A DNA stretch of 64,000 nucleotides from an archaeon (GTDB lineage Archaea; Nanobdellota; Nanobdellia; Pacearchaeales; GW2011-AR1): positions 323,300-387,299 of the forward strand of contig JABHSE010000004.1 in NCBI GenBank assembly GCA_018697035.1. The letters are read 5' to 3'. Within the stretch, counting starts at the first letter, position 1. Each line of letters starts with the position of its first letter. A program made the position numbers and the translations under genes. Below, one piece after another: positions 34,702 through 44,016 of the stretch. The notes beneath the pieces were generated by a model. It had not been told where the DNA came from. It saw only the letters and a program-made list of their open reading frames with translations, and did not search any database.

Positions 34702-35820
34702 ATGGTGAACAAAAAATTCTGGGCAGCAGTATTCACTCTAACCGGCACAACCATCGGAGCCGGCATACTAGGACTCCCATATGTTTTCGCAAAATCCGGA
34801 TTTCTTGTAGGCGTCTTCTGGCTATTCATAATCGGCGCGGTCATAATCTTCACGAACCTAACACTAGGAGAAATAACCCTCCGAACAAGGGGCAAACACC
34901 AACTCACAGGCTACGCAGAAAAATACCTCGGCATCTGGGGTAAACGACTCATGTTCTTCGCCGTCGCATTCGGAATCTACTCTGCCCTACTAGCCTACCT
35001 AATCGGAGAAGGCGAATCATTGGCACAATTAATCCCAGGCAACACGCCCCCATTCGTCTTCGCAATATTCTTTTGGATAATCATGACCCTCCTCTTAAAG
35101 CGCGGACTCAAGGGACTAAAACGAGTCGAAACATATGGCGTCATCATAATCATCACAATCATACTCGGCATATTCATAAAATCAATCCCTCTCATAAACC
35201 CAACAAACCTAACTACATTCTATCCAACAAATTTTGCAGTTCCATTCGGAGTCGTCCTTTTCGCCCTACTAGGTTTCACATCAATACCCGAACTAAGAAA
35301 GGAAATCAAAGGCCAAGAAAAACTCTTGAAAAAAGCGATCATACTCGGAACCCTAATCCCAATCGCCCTCTATATTATATTTTCCCTAGTCTTTATCGGC
35401 ATTCTTGGTAACAAGATAACGGAAGTAGCAACTTTATCATTCGGACCCTTAATGACCCTTCTAGGAATTTTCACAATGCTCACCTCATATTTCGTCCTAT
35501 CGTATTCAATCCACGCAACATACACATACGATATCAAAACAAAAAAATCCACAAGATTCATCCTAACATCCATCCTTCCCTTAGCCCTTTACATCCTAGC
35601 TACACAACTCGAATTCATAAAATTCACCTTCATACTAGGAATCGGCGGCGTTATCTCTGGAGGAATAACGGGCATCCTAATTCTCCTTATTGCAAGAAAA
35701 GCAAAAAAATCCACAAGAAACAAGAAAGACCCAGAAATCAAAATACCAATAAACATACCAATAATAATAATCCTCTCTTTAATCTTTATAGCCGGAATCA
35801 TCATTGAATTCGTTCACTAA
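34702..35820 (+). CDS. Amino acid permease, aromatic-type (HAAAP/AAAP-like)
   Basis: An 11-span transporter. The first span has TLTGTTIGAGILGLPYVFAK, the unwound GAGILGLP signature of the amino acid-polyamine-organocation superfamily and of Trp/Tyr permeases. The TSIPELRKE segment between later spans also fits that group. Given the reduced biosynthesis expected of DPANN, uptake of amino acids from a host is likely. The exact substrate is unknown. Confidence 0.88.
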   Translation: MVNKKFWAAVFTLTGTTIGAGILGLPYVFAKSGFLVGVFWLFIIGAVIIFTNLTLGEITLRTRGKHQLTGYAEKYLGIWGKRLMFFAVAFGIYSALLAYLIGEGESLAQLIPGNTPPFVFAIFFWIIMTLLLKRGLKGLKRVETYGVIIIITIILGIFIKSIPLINPTNLTTFYPTNFAVPFGVVLFALLGFTSIPELRKEIKGQEKLLKKAIILGTLIPIALYIIFSLVFIGILGNKITEVATLSFGPLMTLLGIFTMLTSYFVLSYSIHATYTYDIKTKKSTRFILTSILPLALYILATQLEFIKFTFILGIGGVISGGITGILILLIARKAKKSTRNKKDPEIKIPINIPIIIILSLIFIAGIIIEFVH

Positions 35821-35865
35821 ACAAACCTTACAAATATTTAAATAATAAAATAACCTAAAATAACC

Positions 35866-37347
35866 ATGAGGAAAATACTACTAACAATTTTAACAGTTTC
35901 TTTGCTAATGCAGGTCTCAGCATTCGAATTCTGCGACGACGGAACAGTAGGTGAAAACAACCTCCGATTAATCTCAGTAGACGACATGTTAAAGGACAAC
36001 TCAAAAGAATGGATATGGTCGACATCAGAAAAAATCGAAATTGAAGCACGAATTGAAAACCGAGAAGACGATGGTGCAACATATGTCATAGAAGCGATAT
36101 TCAAAGACGGAGACGATACAATAAAAATAGCAGAAGATTCAGAAGACCTAAAAAAAGACTTCTCACTCTCAGCCAACGAAAGAAAAAGTGTCTCACTGAA
36201 CTTCGAAATAGATGAGAATGCAGACAAGGATGAATACGATTTATACATAAAATTCTACAAAGAAGGTGAAGAAGATACGGAATGTATGGAAAACTCAGAA
36301 GAACAAATCAAAATAGAAAAAGTAGAACTATGTGAAAACGGCAACGTTGACGAAAGCGATTTAGAAATAAAAACAATTTCTGACGAAATGAACGACAATA
36401 AAAAAGAATGGGAATGGGAACCAGGAAACGATATAGAAATATCTGTAGATCTAAAAAATAAGGAATACTCTCAAAGGACATTCATAATAGAATTAGTAAT
36501 GTTCGACGAAAATAACGAAGAAATAATATTCGCAGAAACCACAACAAAGGACGTAACTCTCAACGAGGACGAAGAAGAACAAGTAAGCCTCTATTTAACT
36601 CTCTCATCGGAAATCAAAGAAGGAGAATACTCGCTCTACGCTAAAACTTATGACGAAGATAATGAAGACATATGCACAAGCCTAAAGGCACAAAGCAAAT
36701 CAAGCCCAATAAAAATATCAGTAGAACGACCAGAAAGAAAAGTAGCAATCACAAAAGTAGAAGGACCCAAGGAAGCTCCAATGTCTTCAGAATTAAACTA
36801 CACAGCAACAATAACGAACTTCGGAGATGAAGATGAAGATAAAGTGTCCATGCTAGCATACAACTATAAATTAGGCATAAAGGAAATAATAGAAATCTCA
36901 AATCTAGATTCCGGCGAGTCGAAGGATATCACATTCCACTTGACAATCCCAAAAAATATAACCCTCTCAAAACACGCAATCCTCTTCTCCGCAGAATACG
37001 AATACAACTCAAAATCGGATTATTACAAAAGCATCACAACTGAGAAAAACGAAATCAGATACTATATAACAATTTCAGAAGAGGAAATTCAGATAGAAGA
37101 AACCCCAGAAGTAATTGAAGAAGAAAACGAAACAATCATAATAGAGCCCACACAAAATGAAACAGAAAACGAAACAACAACTGTAATAACAGGAAACGTA
37201 TTAGGAGCATCTAACAAATCCTTCAGTTGGCCAATCTTGATCATATTCATAATACTAGGAAGCATAGGGATATATCTATTTTTCAAGAAACCAAAACAAC
37301 GAACGAGAGAACCTGTAATAGTAAGGAGACACACGGCAAAACTATAG
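35866..37347 (+). CDS. Surface protein with Ig-like domains and C-terminal membrane anchor (paralogue 1)
   Basis: A signal peptide (1-19) leads to three beta-sandwich-like domains. The first two start alike (LCENGNVDESDLEIKTI and FCDDGTVGENNLRLISV) and contain EWxW; the third resembles CARDB (EAPMSSELNYTATITNFGD). A threonine/glutamate-rich stalk precedes one hydrophobic span (WPILIIFIILGSIGIYLFF) and a basic tail. The protein is strongly acidic. The gene at 38021-39142 is a shorter homologue. Confidence 0.75.
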   Translation: MRKILLTILTVSLLMQVSAFEFCDDGTVGENNLRLISVDDMLKDNSKEWIWSTSEKIEIEARIENREDDGATYVIEAIFKDGDDTIKIAEDSEDLKKDFSLSANERKSVSLNFEIDENADKDEYDLYIKFYKEGEEDTECMENSEEQIKIEKVELCENGNVDESDLEIKTISDEMNDNKKEWEWEPGNDIEISVDLKNKEYSQRTFIIELVMFDENNEEIIFAETTTKDVTLNEDEEEQVSLYLTLSSEIKEGEYSLYAKTYDEDNEDICTSLKAQSKSSPIKISVERPERKVAITKVEGPKEAPMSSELNYTATITNFGDEDEDKVSMLAYNYKLGIKEIIEISNLDSGESKDITFHLTIPKNITLSKHAILFSAEYEYNSKSDYYKSITTEKNEIRYYITISEEEIQIEETPEVIEEENETIIIEPTQNETENETTTVITGNVLGASNKSFSWPILIIFIILGSIGIYLFFKKPKQRTREPVIVRRHTAKL

Positions 37348-37448
37348 ACTAAAGACTTAAATAGCCAAAACCCAATTCAAATACGTAAACGAAACCGAGA
37401 ACCCAATGAACATTCTATCAAAATTATTAAATAACACAGGAGGAAAAT

Positions 37449-37955
37449 ATGAAATTATATGTAGGAAATTTACCATGGTCAATCGACGATAGGAAGCTGA
37501 AAGAATTATTCGAATCATTCGGAGAAATAAGCGAAGCAGTTTTAATCAAAGATAAGTTTTCAGGTAGATCTAAAGGATTCGGATTCATAACTTTTGAAGA
37601 CGATGCATCAGCTCAAAAAGCAATCTCTGATATGCACGAGAAGGATGTTGACGGAAGACCTTTGACAGTTAGCGAAGCAAAACCAATGGTTCCACGAGAT
37701 AACGCTCCACGAGAAGCGCGTTCGGACGAAGGTTCGGAAGCACCACTCGCAAACCCATCGGAAATCAACGGACAAATCGAAAGCGACGAAGCACCAGAAG
37801 TTGTAGATGACAACTCTGACGCTGAAGCAGGAGAAGAGGATATCGAAACAGTTGAGGAAGCAAAAGAAGATGCTAGCGAAGATGAGCCAGCAACAGAAGA
37901 TGCACCAGAAGCTGAAGAGTCCGAGGAACCAAAGGAAGAAGTTAAGTCTGAATAA
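37449..37955 (+). CDS. RRM RNA-binding protein with acidic tail
   Basis: Residues 1-80 form one RNA recognition motif with RNP2 LYVGNL and RNP1 KGFGFITF, as in cyanobacterial and CPR RNA-binding proteins. The remaining 85 residues are almost only glutamate, aspartate, alanine and serine. Single-RRM proteins are rare in archaea. Unlike most genes here it has a clear ribosome binding site (AGGAGG, 7 bp upstream), plus an overlapping upstream ORF from 37406. Confidence 0.92.
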   Translation: MKLYVGNLPWSIDDRKLKELFESFGEISEAVLIKDKFSGRSKGFGFITFEDDASAQKAISDMHEKDVDGRPLTVSEAKPMVPRDNAPREARSDEGSEAPLANPSEINGQIESDEAPEVVDDNSDAEAGEEDIETVEEAKEDASEDEPATEDAPEAEESEEPKEEVKSE

Positions 37956-37969
37956 ATCCAGAACAAACT

Positions 37970-37988
37970 AAATTTTTATTTTTTTAAT
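37970..37988 (+). terminator. T-rich transcript end after the RRM gene
   Basis: Two T runs (ATTTTTATTTTTTTAA) follow the stop codon by about 15 bp. Archaeal RNA polymerase ends at such oligo-T tracts without a hairpin. Confidence 0.4.
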
Positions 37989-38020
37989 TAGATTTATATA
38001 AACAAATTCCATAGATTATT

Positions 38021-39142
38021 ATGGAAAAAGGAGCAGTGATATTCTTTATGTTATTATTGATACTAACATTTCAGGTAAACGCATCAGAATTATGTGAAAA
38101 CGAAGTTGGCGAAAATACCTTGGAAATAATAAGTATACAGGATTCAAAATTACTTGATGAAATAGAATGGATATGGGAACCAAATGAGGAGAAAACAATT
38201 GAAGTAGAAGTTGAAAATAAAAACTATACAAAAAGAAATTTCAAAATAGAACTATTTCTTCTAGATGGAAGTTACAACATAAGGGAAAACTTCACAACGA
38301 GTAGCAGTGATGTAATAAAAACAGTATCTATAGATAACGGAGAAACCTATGAAACAGAATTTTCATTCCAGCTAAATGGCGTCAAAGGCGGTCTATATTT
38401 TCTTTACGCAAAACTCTACGATGAAAACAATGAAAGTATATGTACAGAGTTAAAAGCAATAGAAACAGGCAATGAAGCTTTATTAGAAATAGAAGAAGAA
38501 ATGCGAATGTCTATGGTAAAAAGAATATACGGACCGACGCTTTTAACAACAGGAGAAGAAGTTGAATACACATTGGAAATAATCAACCTTGGAAATATAG
38601 AGGAAGATAAAGTTCTAATAACAGCATACAATAAGGAGCTCAATATAAGAGAAGAGGCAGAAATAACAACATTAGGTATACAGGAAATAAAAAACATAAC
38701 GTTAAACTTTACAATCCCGCAAAACACAACAAGCACACAAGAACAAATTATTTTTTCAACAGAATACGATTATAACAAAAATTCGGGACTCTATTCGGAA
38801 ATATATGATAGAGACAAAACCCTCACCTTACAAATCATAACAGCGGCAGAAACAACAAATAAAACAGATTTAGAAACAGCACCCCAAGAGCAAACCAACA
38901 CAACTCCGCAAATCGCAAAACCCGAAGTGCCAGAAAAAGAATCATCTCTCCTTTGGGTAATAATCACAATAGTCATAATCTTACTTATAGCAACAGCAAT
39001 ACTAATCGTCTACTTCCACTCGAAAAAAAATAACATAATACCGGCAACCACTACAACACAAAATAATGAAGTAAACGACTACCTCTCAAAAATGAAAAAA
39101 ACTACTCCTGAAACGACCACTTCTCCAGACAAACTTTCCTAA
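38021..39142 (+). CDS. Surface protein with Ig-like domains and C-terminal anchor (paralogue 2)
   Basis: A signal peptide is followed by LCENEVGENTLEIISIQD and EWIWEPNEEKTIEVEV, the same domain as in the upstream paralogue, then the CARDB-like domain (YGPTLLTTGEEVEYTLEI). A Thr/Glu/Pro stalk and one span (SSLLWVIITIVIILLIATAI) end it. It has one Ig domain fewer. The two paralogues bracket the RRM gene. The end overlaps the convergent nuclease gene by 41 bp. Confidence 0.75.
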   Translation: MEKGAVIFFMLLLILTFQVNASELCENEVGENTLEIISIQDSKLLDEIEWIWEPNEEKTIEVEVENKNYTKRNFKIELFLLDGSYNIRENFTTSSSDVIKTVSIDNGETYETEFSFQLNGVKGGLYFLYAKLYDENNESICTELKAIETGNEALLEIEEEMRMSMVKRIYGPTLLTTGEEVEYTLEIINLGNIEEDKVLITAYNKELNIREEAEITTLGIQEIKNITLNFTIPQNTTSTQEQIIFSTEYDYNKNSGLYSEIYDRDKTLTLQIITAAETTNKTDLETAPQEQTNTTPQIAKPEVPEKESSLLWVIITIVIILLIATAILIVYFHSKKNNIIPATTTTQNNEVNDYLSKMKKTTPETTTSPDKLS

Positions 39143-40034
39143 AATTACACCGCGAACACCAATACCCTTCACACTTTTCAAAATCATCTTCAACAGCCTC
39201 ATTCTCAGAAATATCCTTCAATAACTTTTTCATCTCCAAAATAGACCCACGCAAATACTCTCGCACAAATTCCAACCTCTCAGAATCAACCTCAAAAGAA
39301 TCAACCTTCCCCTCGTCCCCAATTCCAAGATAAAACATCTTCGCCGTAATATTCTCAGTCGGTATACCCAACTTATCAGCAACATAAAGTGAATAGAGCC
39401 CCATCTGCAACTCATAATCAGACTTCCGCTCTTTCCCAGTCTTCCAATCATAAAGAATCACTTTATCTCCCTTCCTCATAGCAAAATCAATACTAAGGTA
39501 TACCCTGGTACTTTCGAAATCAAAGCTCAGAAAATCCTCCAAAGTCACCCAATCCTCGACGGGCGTCCTCCGAATCTCCATAAAAATATCCGAATTATAA
39601 AAATTACGCAAACATCTTTCAGCCTTATCAAATAATTCAGCCTTCTCATCTTCCGAAATCTCAATATCATATTCATCCTCAAAAAACCGATGCGCATTAG
39701 TCTTAAATCCAGTATACCCACCAAGCTTCGACATCACAAAATCACTCTCCATCCTCTTACGCAAAATAACAACCGCATGACTAAGACTAACTTCCTCACC
39801 ACTTCGAAACTTCTTCAAAATAAACTCAATCACTCCATGCACCGCACTCCCCATCCAAACCTCCTTCCCATTCAACTTCTTCAAATAATAAATCCGCTTA
39901 ATCCTATCATCCTCACTCGCAATCCACCCATTCCAAAACCCATAATGATTAAAAAAATACTTCCGCCGACACTCTCTAAAAATACCGTCTCTAGATTTCG
40001 ACCACGAAAACTCATTCTTGAAAACCATCCCCAT
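39102..40034 (-). CDS. RecB/Cas4-type PD-(D/E)XK nuclease with Fe-S cysteines
   Basis: The N-terminal cysteine in RECRRKYFF and the C-terminal set CEGYWCSRCNFRKVC form the AddB/Cas4-like iron-sulfur site. The catalytic core has GSAVHGVIE, SIDFAMRKG and LYDWKTGKE, the D...ExK-type motif. At about 310 residues it is a stand-alone exonuclease. No cas genes or CRISPR arrays are nearby, so a general repair role is more likely than adaptation. The start at 40034 is 25 bp from a TATA-like box. Confidence 0.88.
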   Translation of the reverse strand: MGMVFKNEFSWSKSRDGIFRECRRKYFFNHYGFWNGWIASEDDRIKRIYYLKKLNGKEVWMGSAVHGVIEFILKKFRSGEEVSLSHAVVILRKRMESDFVMSKLGGYTGFKTNAHRFFEDEYDIEISEDEKAELFDKAERCLRNFYNSDIFMEIRRTPVEDWVTLEDFLSFDFESTRVYLSIDFAMRKGDKVILYDWKTGKERKSDYELQMGLYSLYVADKLGIPTENITAKMFYLGIGDEGKVDSFEVDSERLEFVREYLRGSILEMKKLLKDISENEAVEDDFEKCEGYWCSRCNFRKVCLEKWSFQE

Positions 40035-40081
40035 CTGAAACAATTCGAACTTATAATATTTCCCCTAATTACAAAATTCAA

Positions 40082-40513
40082 TCACCTCATAGAAGGAAGT
40101 TTAAGCATCGCAGCAGTATATTCAATCTTATCCGCAGTCGGAGCAAAAATACTCAAAATACCTTCAGGCACACTTGTACCAACCCCAACAGGAGAATCAT
40201 GACACCTCTTCCAAACCTCTCGCCTAGAAGAATACGTCGCAATCGCACCAGTCCTAAACAAAGCCGACTTCTCATCGTACGTCTGGTCTTGATACTTTAT
40301 CCCAAAAAAACTAACGTCCCCCAGAAAAGCCCCTTTGCCCGGAATCAAAAGCGAAGGCAACTCCATCTGCTTCTCACTAATCTCAATCCCACTAAGAACC
40401 CTCGACCCTCCAAAATACCATCTCTCAAAATAACCAAAAACAGGATCCTCTAGCTTCTCCTTAATATCAACAAGATAATCCCTCCCATACTGATTTCTCT
40501 GAATCAACTCCAT
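40082..40513 (-). CDS. Hypothetical protein
   Basis: About 143 residues of mixed alpha/beta character, with GGSRVLSGIEISEKQMELPS and SVPEGILSIFAP. No motif recognised. The ATG at 40513 follows a TATA-like stretch by about 30 bp. It lies just downstream of the membrane-protein operon on the same strand, but with its own promoter. Confidence 0.55.
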   Translation of the reverse strand: MELIQRNQYGRDYLVDIKEKLEDPVFGYFERWYFGGSRVLSGIEISEKQMELPSLLIPGKGAFLGDVSFFGIKYQDQTYDEKSALFRTGAIATYSSRREVWKRCHDSPVGVGTSVPEGILSIFAPTADKIEYTAAMLKLPSMR

Positions 40514-40565
40514 AAGGAAACTAAACCTCAAACCTTTTTAATAATTTATACACTATACTTTAACC

Positions 40566-40748
40566 CTATCTACCCTTCCGCCACCACAAAAACAAAACAG
40601 CAACACAAAATATCCCCGCCCTAATATAATACAAATAATCCTCTCCATAAAATCCAACAAAACCCAAGATAACAGCAACAACCAAAAACACAACCACCAA
40701 AGCCCCATCTCCCTTTTGCTCTCTCAAGAGTAAATTCCGAAAGTTCAC
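40566..40748 (-). CDS. Small two-span membrane protein, last gene of the membrane operon
   Basis: A 60-residue protein with two hydrophobic spans (GALVVVFLVVAVILGFVGF and YYIRAGIFCVAVLFLWW). It begins with GTG, overlapping the stop of the preceding 42-residue gene (TAGTG), which supports both frames. Function unknown. Confidence 0.6.
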   Translation of the reverse strand: MNFRNLLLREQKGDGALVVVFLVVAVILGFVGFYGEDYLYYIRAGIFCVAVLFLWWRKGR

Positions 40749-40876
40749 TATTCTAGGTCCTCCCTTAAATCATAAATTTTAATCAAATCCTTACAAATCA
40801 AACCTGCTCTCCGACCATAACAAAAAACCCTATGATATTCATGCGGATAATCCTCCAACTCAAAATGATTTTTCAT
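40748..40876 (-). CDS. Small protein (42 aa) in the membrane operon
   Basis: The sequence MKNHFELEDYPHEYHRVF, then CYGRRAGLICKDLIKIYD, is soluble and has two cysteines. It starts directly after the previous stop and ends in a stop-start overlap with the next gene, strong evidence of translation. I do not recognise it. Confidence 0.55.
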   Translation of the reverse strand: MKNHFELEDYPHEYHRVFCYGRRAGLICKDLIKIYDLREDLE

Positions 40877-41041
40877 CTATTTCCCCGCAACCTTAGCACC
40901 AGCCAAAGCAAAAAACCCAATCCCCAAACCAATCATAGTAAACGCAGCAACCTGCCCCGTCAACAATCCAATACCAATCCCAAGAAAAAGCCCAGCCGGA
41001 ATAAAAATCCCAGAGTTATCATCTTTCTTCTTTTTCGTCAT
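40877..41041 (-). CDS. Small glycine-rich membrane protein (paralogue a)
   Basis: A 54-residue protein: a lysine-rich start (MTKKKKDDNSGIFIPAG), then two glycine-rich spans. The gene at 43156-43335, first in the same operon, encodes a clear homologue with the same DNSGIFIPAG core. Function unknown. Confidence 0.65.
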   Translation of the reverse strand: MTKKKKDDNSGIFIPAGLFLGIGIGLLTGQVAAFTMIGLGIGFFALAGAKVAGK

Positions 41042-41090
41042 AGTATCTATAATGATTGGAAGTTTATAAAATCTCTGACGCGAACCGCCA

Positions 41091-41630
41091 CTAAACCTTT
41101 TCAAGATTAAAACCCCGAACAATCAACCACCCCGCCAAAAAAACCTCATTCGCCATAATAAGAATATAAAAAAGTTTCAACAACTGATAACTAAAAAACA
41201 ACTCCAACACACTCCCAATCAATAAAGAAACACAAGCAACAACACCCCAAACAGAAATCCACCTCGGAATAATCCTAGACCTATAAAGCAAAACATAAAA
41301 CGCAAAAGCACTAAAAATAAAAATAAAAGCATGCCACACATAAATCGGATTCCTCATATCAAACAAAACACCAGAAGACAAAAAGAAAAGCCCAGCAACA
41401 ATCATCAAAAACCCTTCAACGAACTTCAAAGAGATATACCCAAAAGCCAACCCCTCCCCACTACTCCTAAGAAAAGGATACATCAAAACCGCAATACCAA
41501 TAACAGCCAAACCAGCAACAACCTCAGATGGCACAACAATCAGCTTCGAATCCGTAAACATATACGCCAAAACAATATAAGCAAGCAAAATAAAAAATCC
41601 TACAACAACCGCAATCTTCCGTCTACTCAC
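41091..41630 (-). CDS. Multi-span membrane protein, DUF4386-like
   Basis: About 179 residues with six hydrophobic spans; FLMIVAGLFFLSSGVLFD, RIIPRWISVWG and the final EVFLAGWLIVRGF resemble the DUF4386 family. The start is a GTG at 41630 overlapping the TGA of the upstream gene (GTGA), more consistent than an upstream ATG. Function unknown. Confidence 0.7.
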   Translation of the reverse strand: MSRRKIAVVVGFFILLAYIVLAYMFTDSKLIVVPSEVVAGLAVIGIAVLMYPFLRSSGEGLAFGYISLKFVEGFLMIVAGLFFLSSGVLFDMRNPIYVWHAFIFIFSAFAFYVLLYRSRIIPRWISVWGVVACVSLLIGSVLELFFSYQLLKLFYILIMANEVFLAGWLIVRGFNLEKV

Positions 41631-42070
41631 TTTCTCCCCATCCCATACAAATACCACATTCCCCAAAAACCATAAACACTAACAAAAGGAAGAACGATAG
41701 AATAAACAACATACTTACTAGAAGACAAAGCAAACAAATCAGCGCCAACAAAAACCGCATAAAGATTTACTATCGGCCAATAAGCAGTTATCGCAAGAGC
41801 AGCAAACATACAATACCTCCCCCATCGTCGGCCATACCAAAGCCCAACAATCCCAAAAACCAAAAGAGGAATATAAATCAAACTGTCCCCGAAAGCAAAT
41901 CCCTTAGCCCAAGCAATCCCAACCTCCCCAATCTCCTCAACAGACTCTTGCAACCCCAAAGAAACAGCAGCCTCATAATTAAACAGCGAAGAAGTCTGCC
42001 CCATAACCAAAAGAGCCGTAAGCAAAACACCTAAGACAATCAAAACATAAAAACCAAATTCCCTCTTCAT
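41627..42070 (-). CDS. Four-span membrane protein of the DUF-rich operon
   Basis: A 147-residue protein with spans near 7-25, 62-80, 86-108 and 120-142 and a WYGRRWGRYCMF loop. It overlaps both neighbours by 4 bp. No family recognised. Confidence 0.65.
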   Translation of the reverse strand: MKREFGFYVLIVLGVLLTALLVMGQTSSLFNYEAAVSLGLQESVEEIGEVGIAWAKGFAFGDSLIYIPLLVFGIVGLWYGRRWGRYCMFAALAITAYWPIVNLYAVFVGADLFALSSSKYVVYSIVLPFVSVYGFWGMWYLYGMGRK

Positions 42071-42717
42071 TTTTTCAATTTAGCCCCCGCAAACATAAGC
42101 CAAATCATAAACAAGACCTCACCCATAGTAATCATACCCAAAGTAAAAATAAGCGAAGTCAAGCTAGGAAACAAAATCTCAACAAAAGCCATGAAAGTAT
42201 AAGCAACCCCAGCAGCAATCATCAAATAACCAAACACCTTAGGAAACCAACCCGACTTCAAAATCAACACACCCTGCGGCAACAACCATAGCCCCCAGAA
42301 AATCGAAGCAACAGTTATCCCAAGTAAATTCATATCAAACCAAAACATCATAGCTTCCGGACTATTAAGCAAGAACAACGTCGCAGCCTTGAAAACAGTA
42401 GCAACCATCGCAATCGGAACACCAATCAATCCAAGTACAACAATCAACTTAGCCTGAGTTTCGTCAACCGATTTAAACAACTGAAACAAAATCAAAACAA
42501 CAACGATATGAATCAACTGAACAAGCAAACTCCCAGCAATACCAACCCTAAACAAAAACTCATTAGTGGCAACGCTAGCAGCCGTAGCAGCAGCGCCCCC
42601 AGCAATCATAATCACCGAAGGAATATACTCATAAGTAAAAAGCCCAACAAATAACCAAACCGGATACAAAATCCTAAGCCACAACACAGCCTCACTCTTA
42701 GACATATCAAATCTCAT
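42067..42717 (-). CDS. DUF4386-family membrane protein
   Basis: Seven hydrophobic spans in 216 residues. The signature region FFGLWLLPQGVLILKSGWFPK of this family is seen here as WGLWLLPQGVLILKSGWFPK. Start at MRFDMSKSE because it gives the usual ATGA overlap with the upstream gene. DUF4386 proteins are widespread in bacteria and uncharacterised. Confidence 0.75.
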   Translation of the reverse strand: MRFDMSKSEAVLWLRILYPVWLFVGLFTYEYIPSVIMIAGGAAATAASVATNEFLFRVGIAGSLLVQLIHIVVVLILFQLFKSVDETQAKLIVVLGLIGVPIAMVATVFKAATLFLLNSPEAMMFWFDMNLLGITVASIFWGLWLLPQGVLILKSGWFPKVFGYLMIAAGVAYTFMAFVEILFPSLTSLIFTLGMITMGEVLFMIWLMFAGAKLKK

Positions 42718-43151
42718 CTCTTCGGGCCCACCAGGGTCATGCCATTTTGAGGCCAACTCCAAGCAACCCAAACAATATAAACCAGCGTCAAAACTTCCAA
42801 GACACTATAAACCGAATAATACAAAGCAGGCTCTCCAACAAACAAACTCCCCAACTGCCCCGCAATCATAATCAAACCAGCAACAATATTGAAGACTCTA
42901 TTAACTCTCCTCTTCAAAAATCGAGACAACAAAATCATAGCAATCGGAATCTCCATAAAAATAGCAGCACTAATCAAAAACATCGGACCAATCACCATCC
43001 CCCCAACAGTCCCTCCCATAATCTCAGCCAAAATCCCAGCATCAAACATCCCCAAATAATCACAATAAAGATAATTAAACAAAAGAAATATCCACAAAAG
43101 TGAAAGCTTCTCCTTTATGTCCATACCAACATTCTTCATATTACTCTTCAT
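42714..43151 (-). CDS. DUF6326-like membrane protein
   Basis: Four spans in about 145 residues; the KLSLLWIFLLFNYLYCDYLG start is typical of a bacterial membrane family found with DUF4386 genes. The ATG at 43151 lies 4 bp after the stop of the previous gene. Confidence 0.7.
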   Translation of the reverse strand: MKSNMKNVGMDIKEKLSLLWIFLLFNYLYCDYLGMFDAGILAEIMGGTVGGMVIGPMFLISAAIFMEIPIAMILLSRFLKRRVNRVFNIVAGLIMIAGQLGSLFVGEPALYYSVYSVLEVLTLVYIVWVAWSWPQNGMTLVGPKR

Positions 43152-43155
43152 ATTT

Positions 43156-43335
43156 TTATTTCCCAAAGACTTTGACAATAGCCATCACCAAGAACCCCAA
43201 GCCAAGCCCAGTCAAAACACCAGCAGCCCAGTTCCCAGTCATCGCACCATAGCCCAATCCAAGCAAGGCCCCCGCCGGAATAAAAATCCCAGAGTTATCC
43301 TCTCTCGCTCTTCGTCTAACAACTTTTTTTACCAT
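43156..43335 (-). CDS. Small glycine-rich membrane protein (paralogue b), first gene of the operon
   Basis: A 59-residue protein: basic start (VKKVVRRRARE), DNSGIFIPAG, then two glycine-rich spans. It is homologous to the 54-residue protein at 40877-41041. It opens an eight-gene block read to the left with overlaps or very short gaps for most steps. Confidence 0.6.
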   Translation of the reverse strand: MVKKVVRRRAREDNSGIFIPAGALLGLGYGAMTGNWAAGVLTGLGLGFLVMAIVKVFGK

Positions 43336-43394
43336 AACGCAAACAAGAAATTAGACTTTAAATAATTAATCAAAAACACTTTCGAAAAATAAAC

Positions 43395-43658
43395 TCATCC
43401 CCTAACAAGCTTCAAAACATAAACATCCATAACATCAAATCCAGGATGCCCAAACTCCCTTCCCCAATTAGGATACATAAATCCAAGTTCCTCATAATCC
43501 CCCAAAGTCATCTTGACATTCATAGCATCTCCTTCAGGAAATATCCCACACCCCTCAATTCTCTTATATCCCCTATTATCCGTAACAACAGCCTCAATAA
43601 CCGAAGCTATCGGCCTCGAGTACATAATCTTATTAGACAACTCATCAAGTTCCACCAT
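43395..43658 (-). CDS. Hypothetical protein
   Basis: An 87-residue soluble protein with AVVTDNRGYKRIEGCGIFP and FGHPGFDVMDVYVLKLV; the pattern suggests a small beta-rich fold. It may be the first gene before the membrane operon but has its own gap. Unknown. Confidence 0.55.
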   Translation of the reverse strand: MVELDELSNKIMYSRPIASVIEAVVTDNRGYKRIEGCGIFPEGDAMNVKMTLGDYEELGFMYPNWGREFGHPGFDVMDVYVLKLVRG

Positions 43659-43698
43659 ACAACTAAATAGAAACCTCTCTTATAAGAATTATTATACT

Positions 43699-43932
43699 CT
43701 ACTTCCCCTTCCAATAAACATCCACAACAGACAAAACAACCCCAACACCAATCAACCAATATCCAAACCACTCCTCCGCGAAAGCAATCCCAAACAAAAT
43801 GAACCCAAGAGCAACCCCAGCAAGAACACTTAATCGTCCCCGCCTCTTATCCTTCCTCATAAAAAACACCACAGCAAAAACAGCAAGCAAAACCACAATC
43901 CCAATCATAATATATATCTGAGGTACACCCAT
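43699..43932 (-). CDS. Small membrane protein
   Basis: A 77-residue protein with three spans (IMIGIVVLLAVFAVVFFM, LSVLAGVALGFILFGIAF, WLIGVGVVLSVVDVYW) separated by MRKDKRRGR. Function unknown. Confidence 0.6.
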   Translation of the reverse strand: MGVPQIYIMIGIVVLLAVFAVVFFMRKDKRRGRLSVLAGVALGFILFGIAFAEEWFGYWLIGVGVVLSVVDVYWKGK

Positions 43933-44016
43933 ACTTAATACAAAGACTCAATCCTTATAAAATATCCGCATCACCACCTCAAAACAATCCAAACAAAAAA
44001 TCCCAACTCGCCAATT

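Noticed and set aside
39102-40034. Cas4 adaptation nuclease
   Set aside because: The Fe-S nuclease fold fits, but there is no CRISPR array or cas1/cas2 nearby and the protein is longer than Cas4.
43117-43365. Plus-strand frame at 43.1-43.4 kb
   Set aside because: The opposite strand holds a clear 59-residue homologue of another gene of the same operon.
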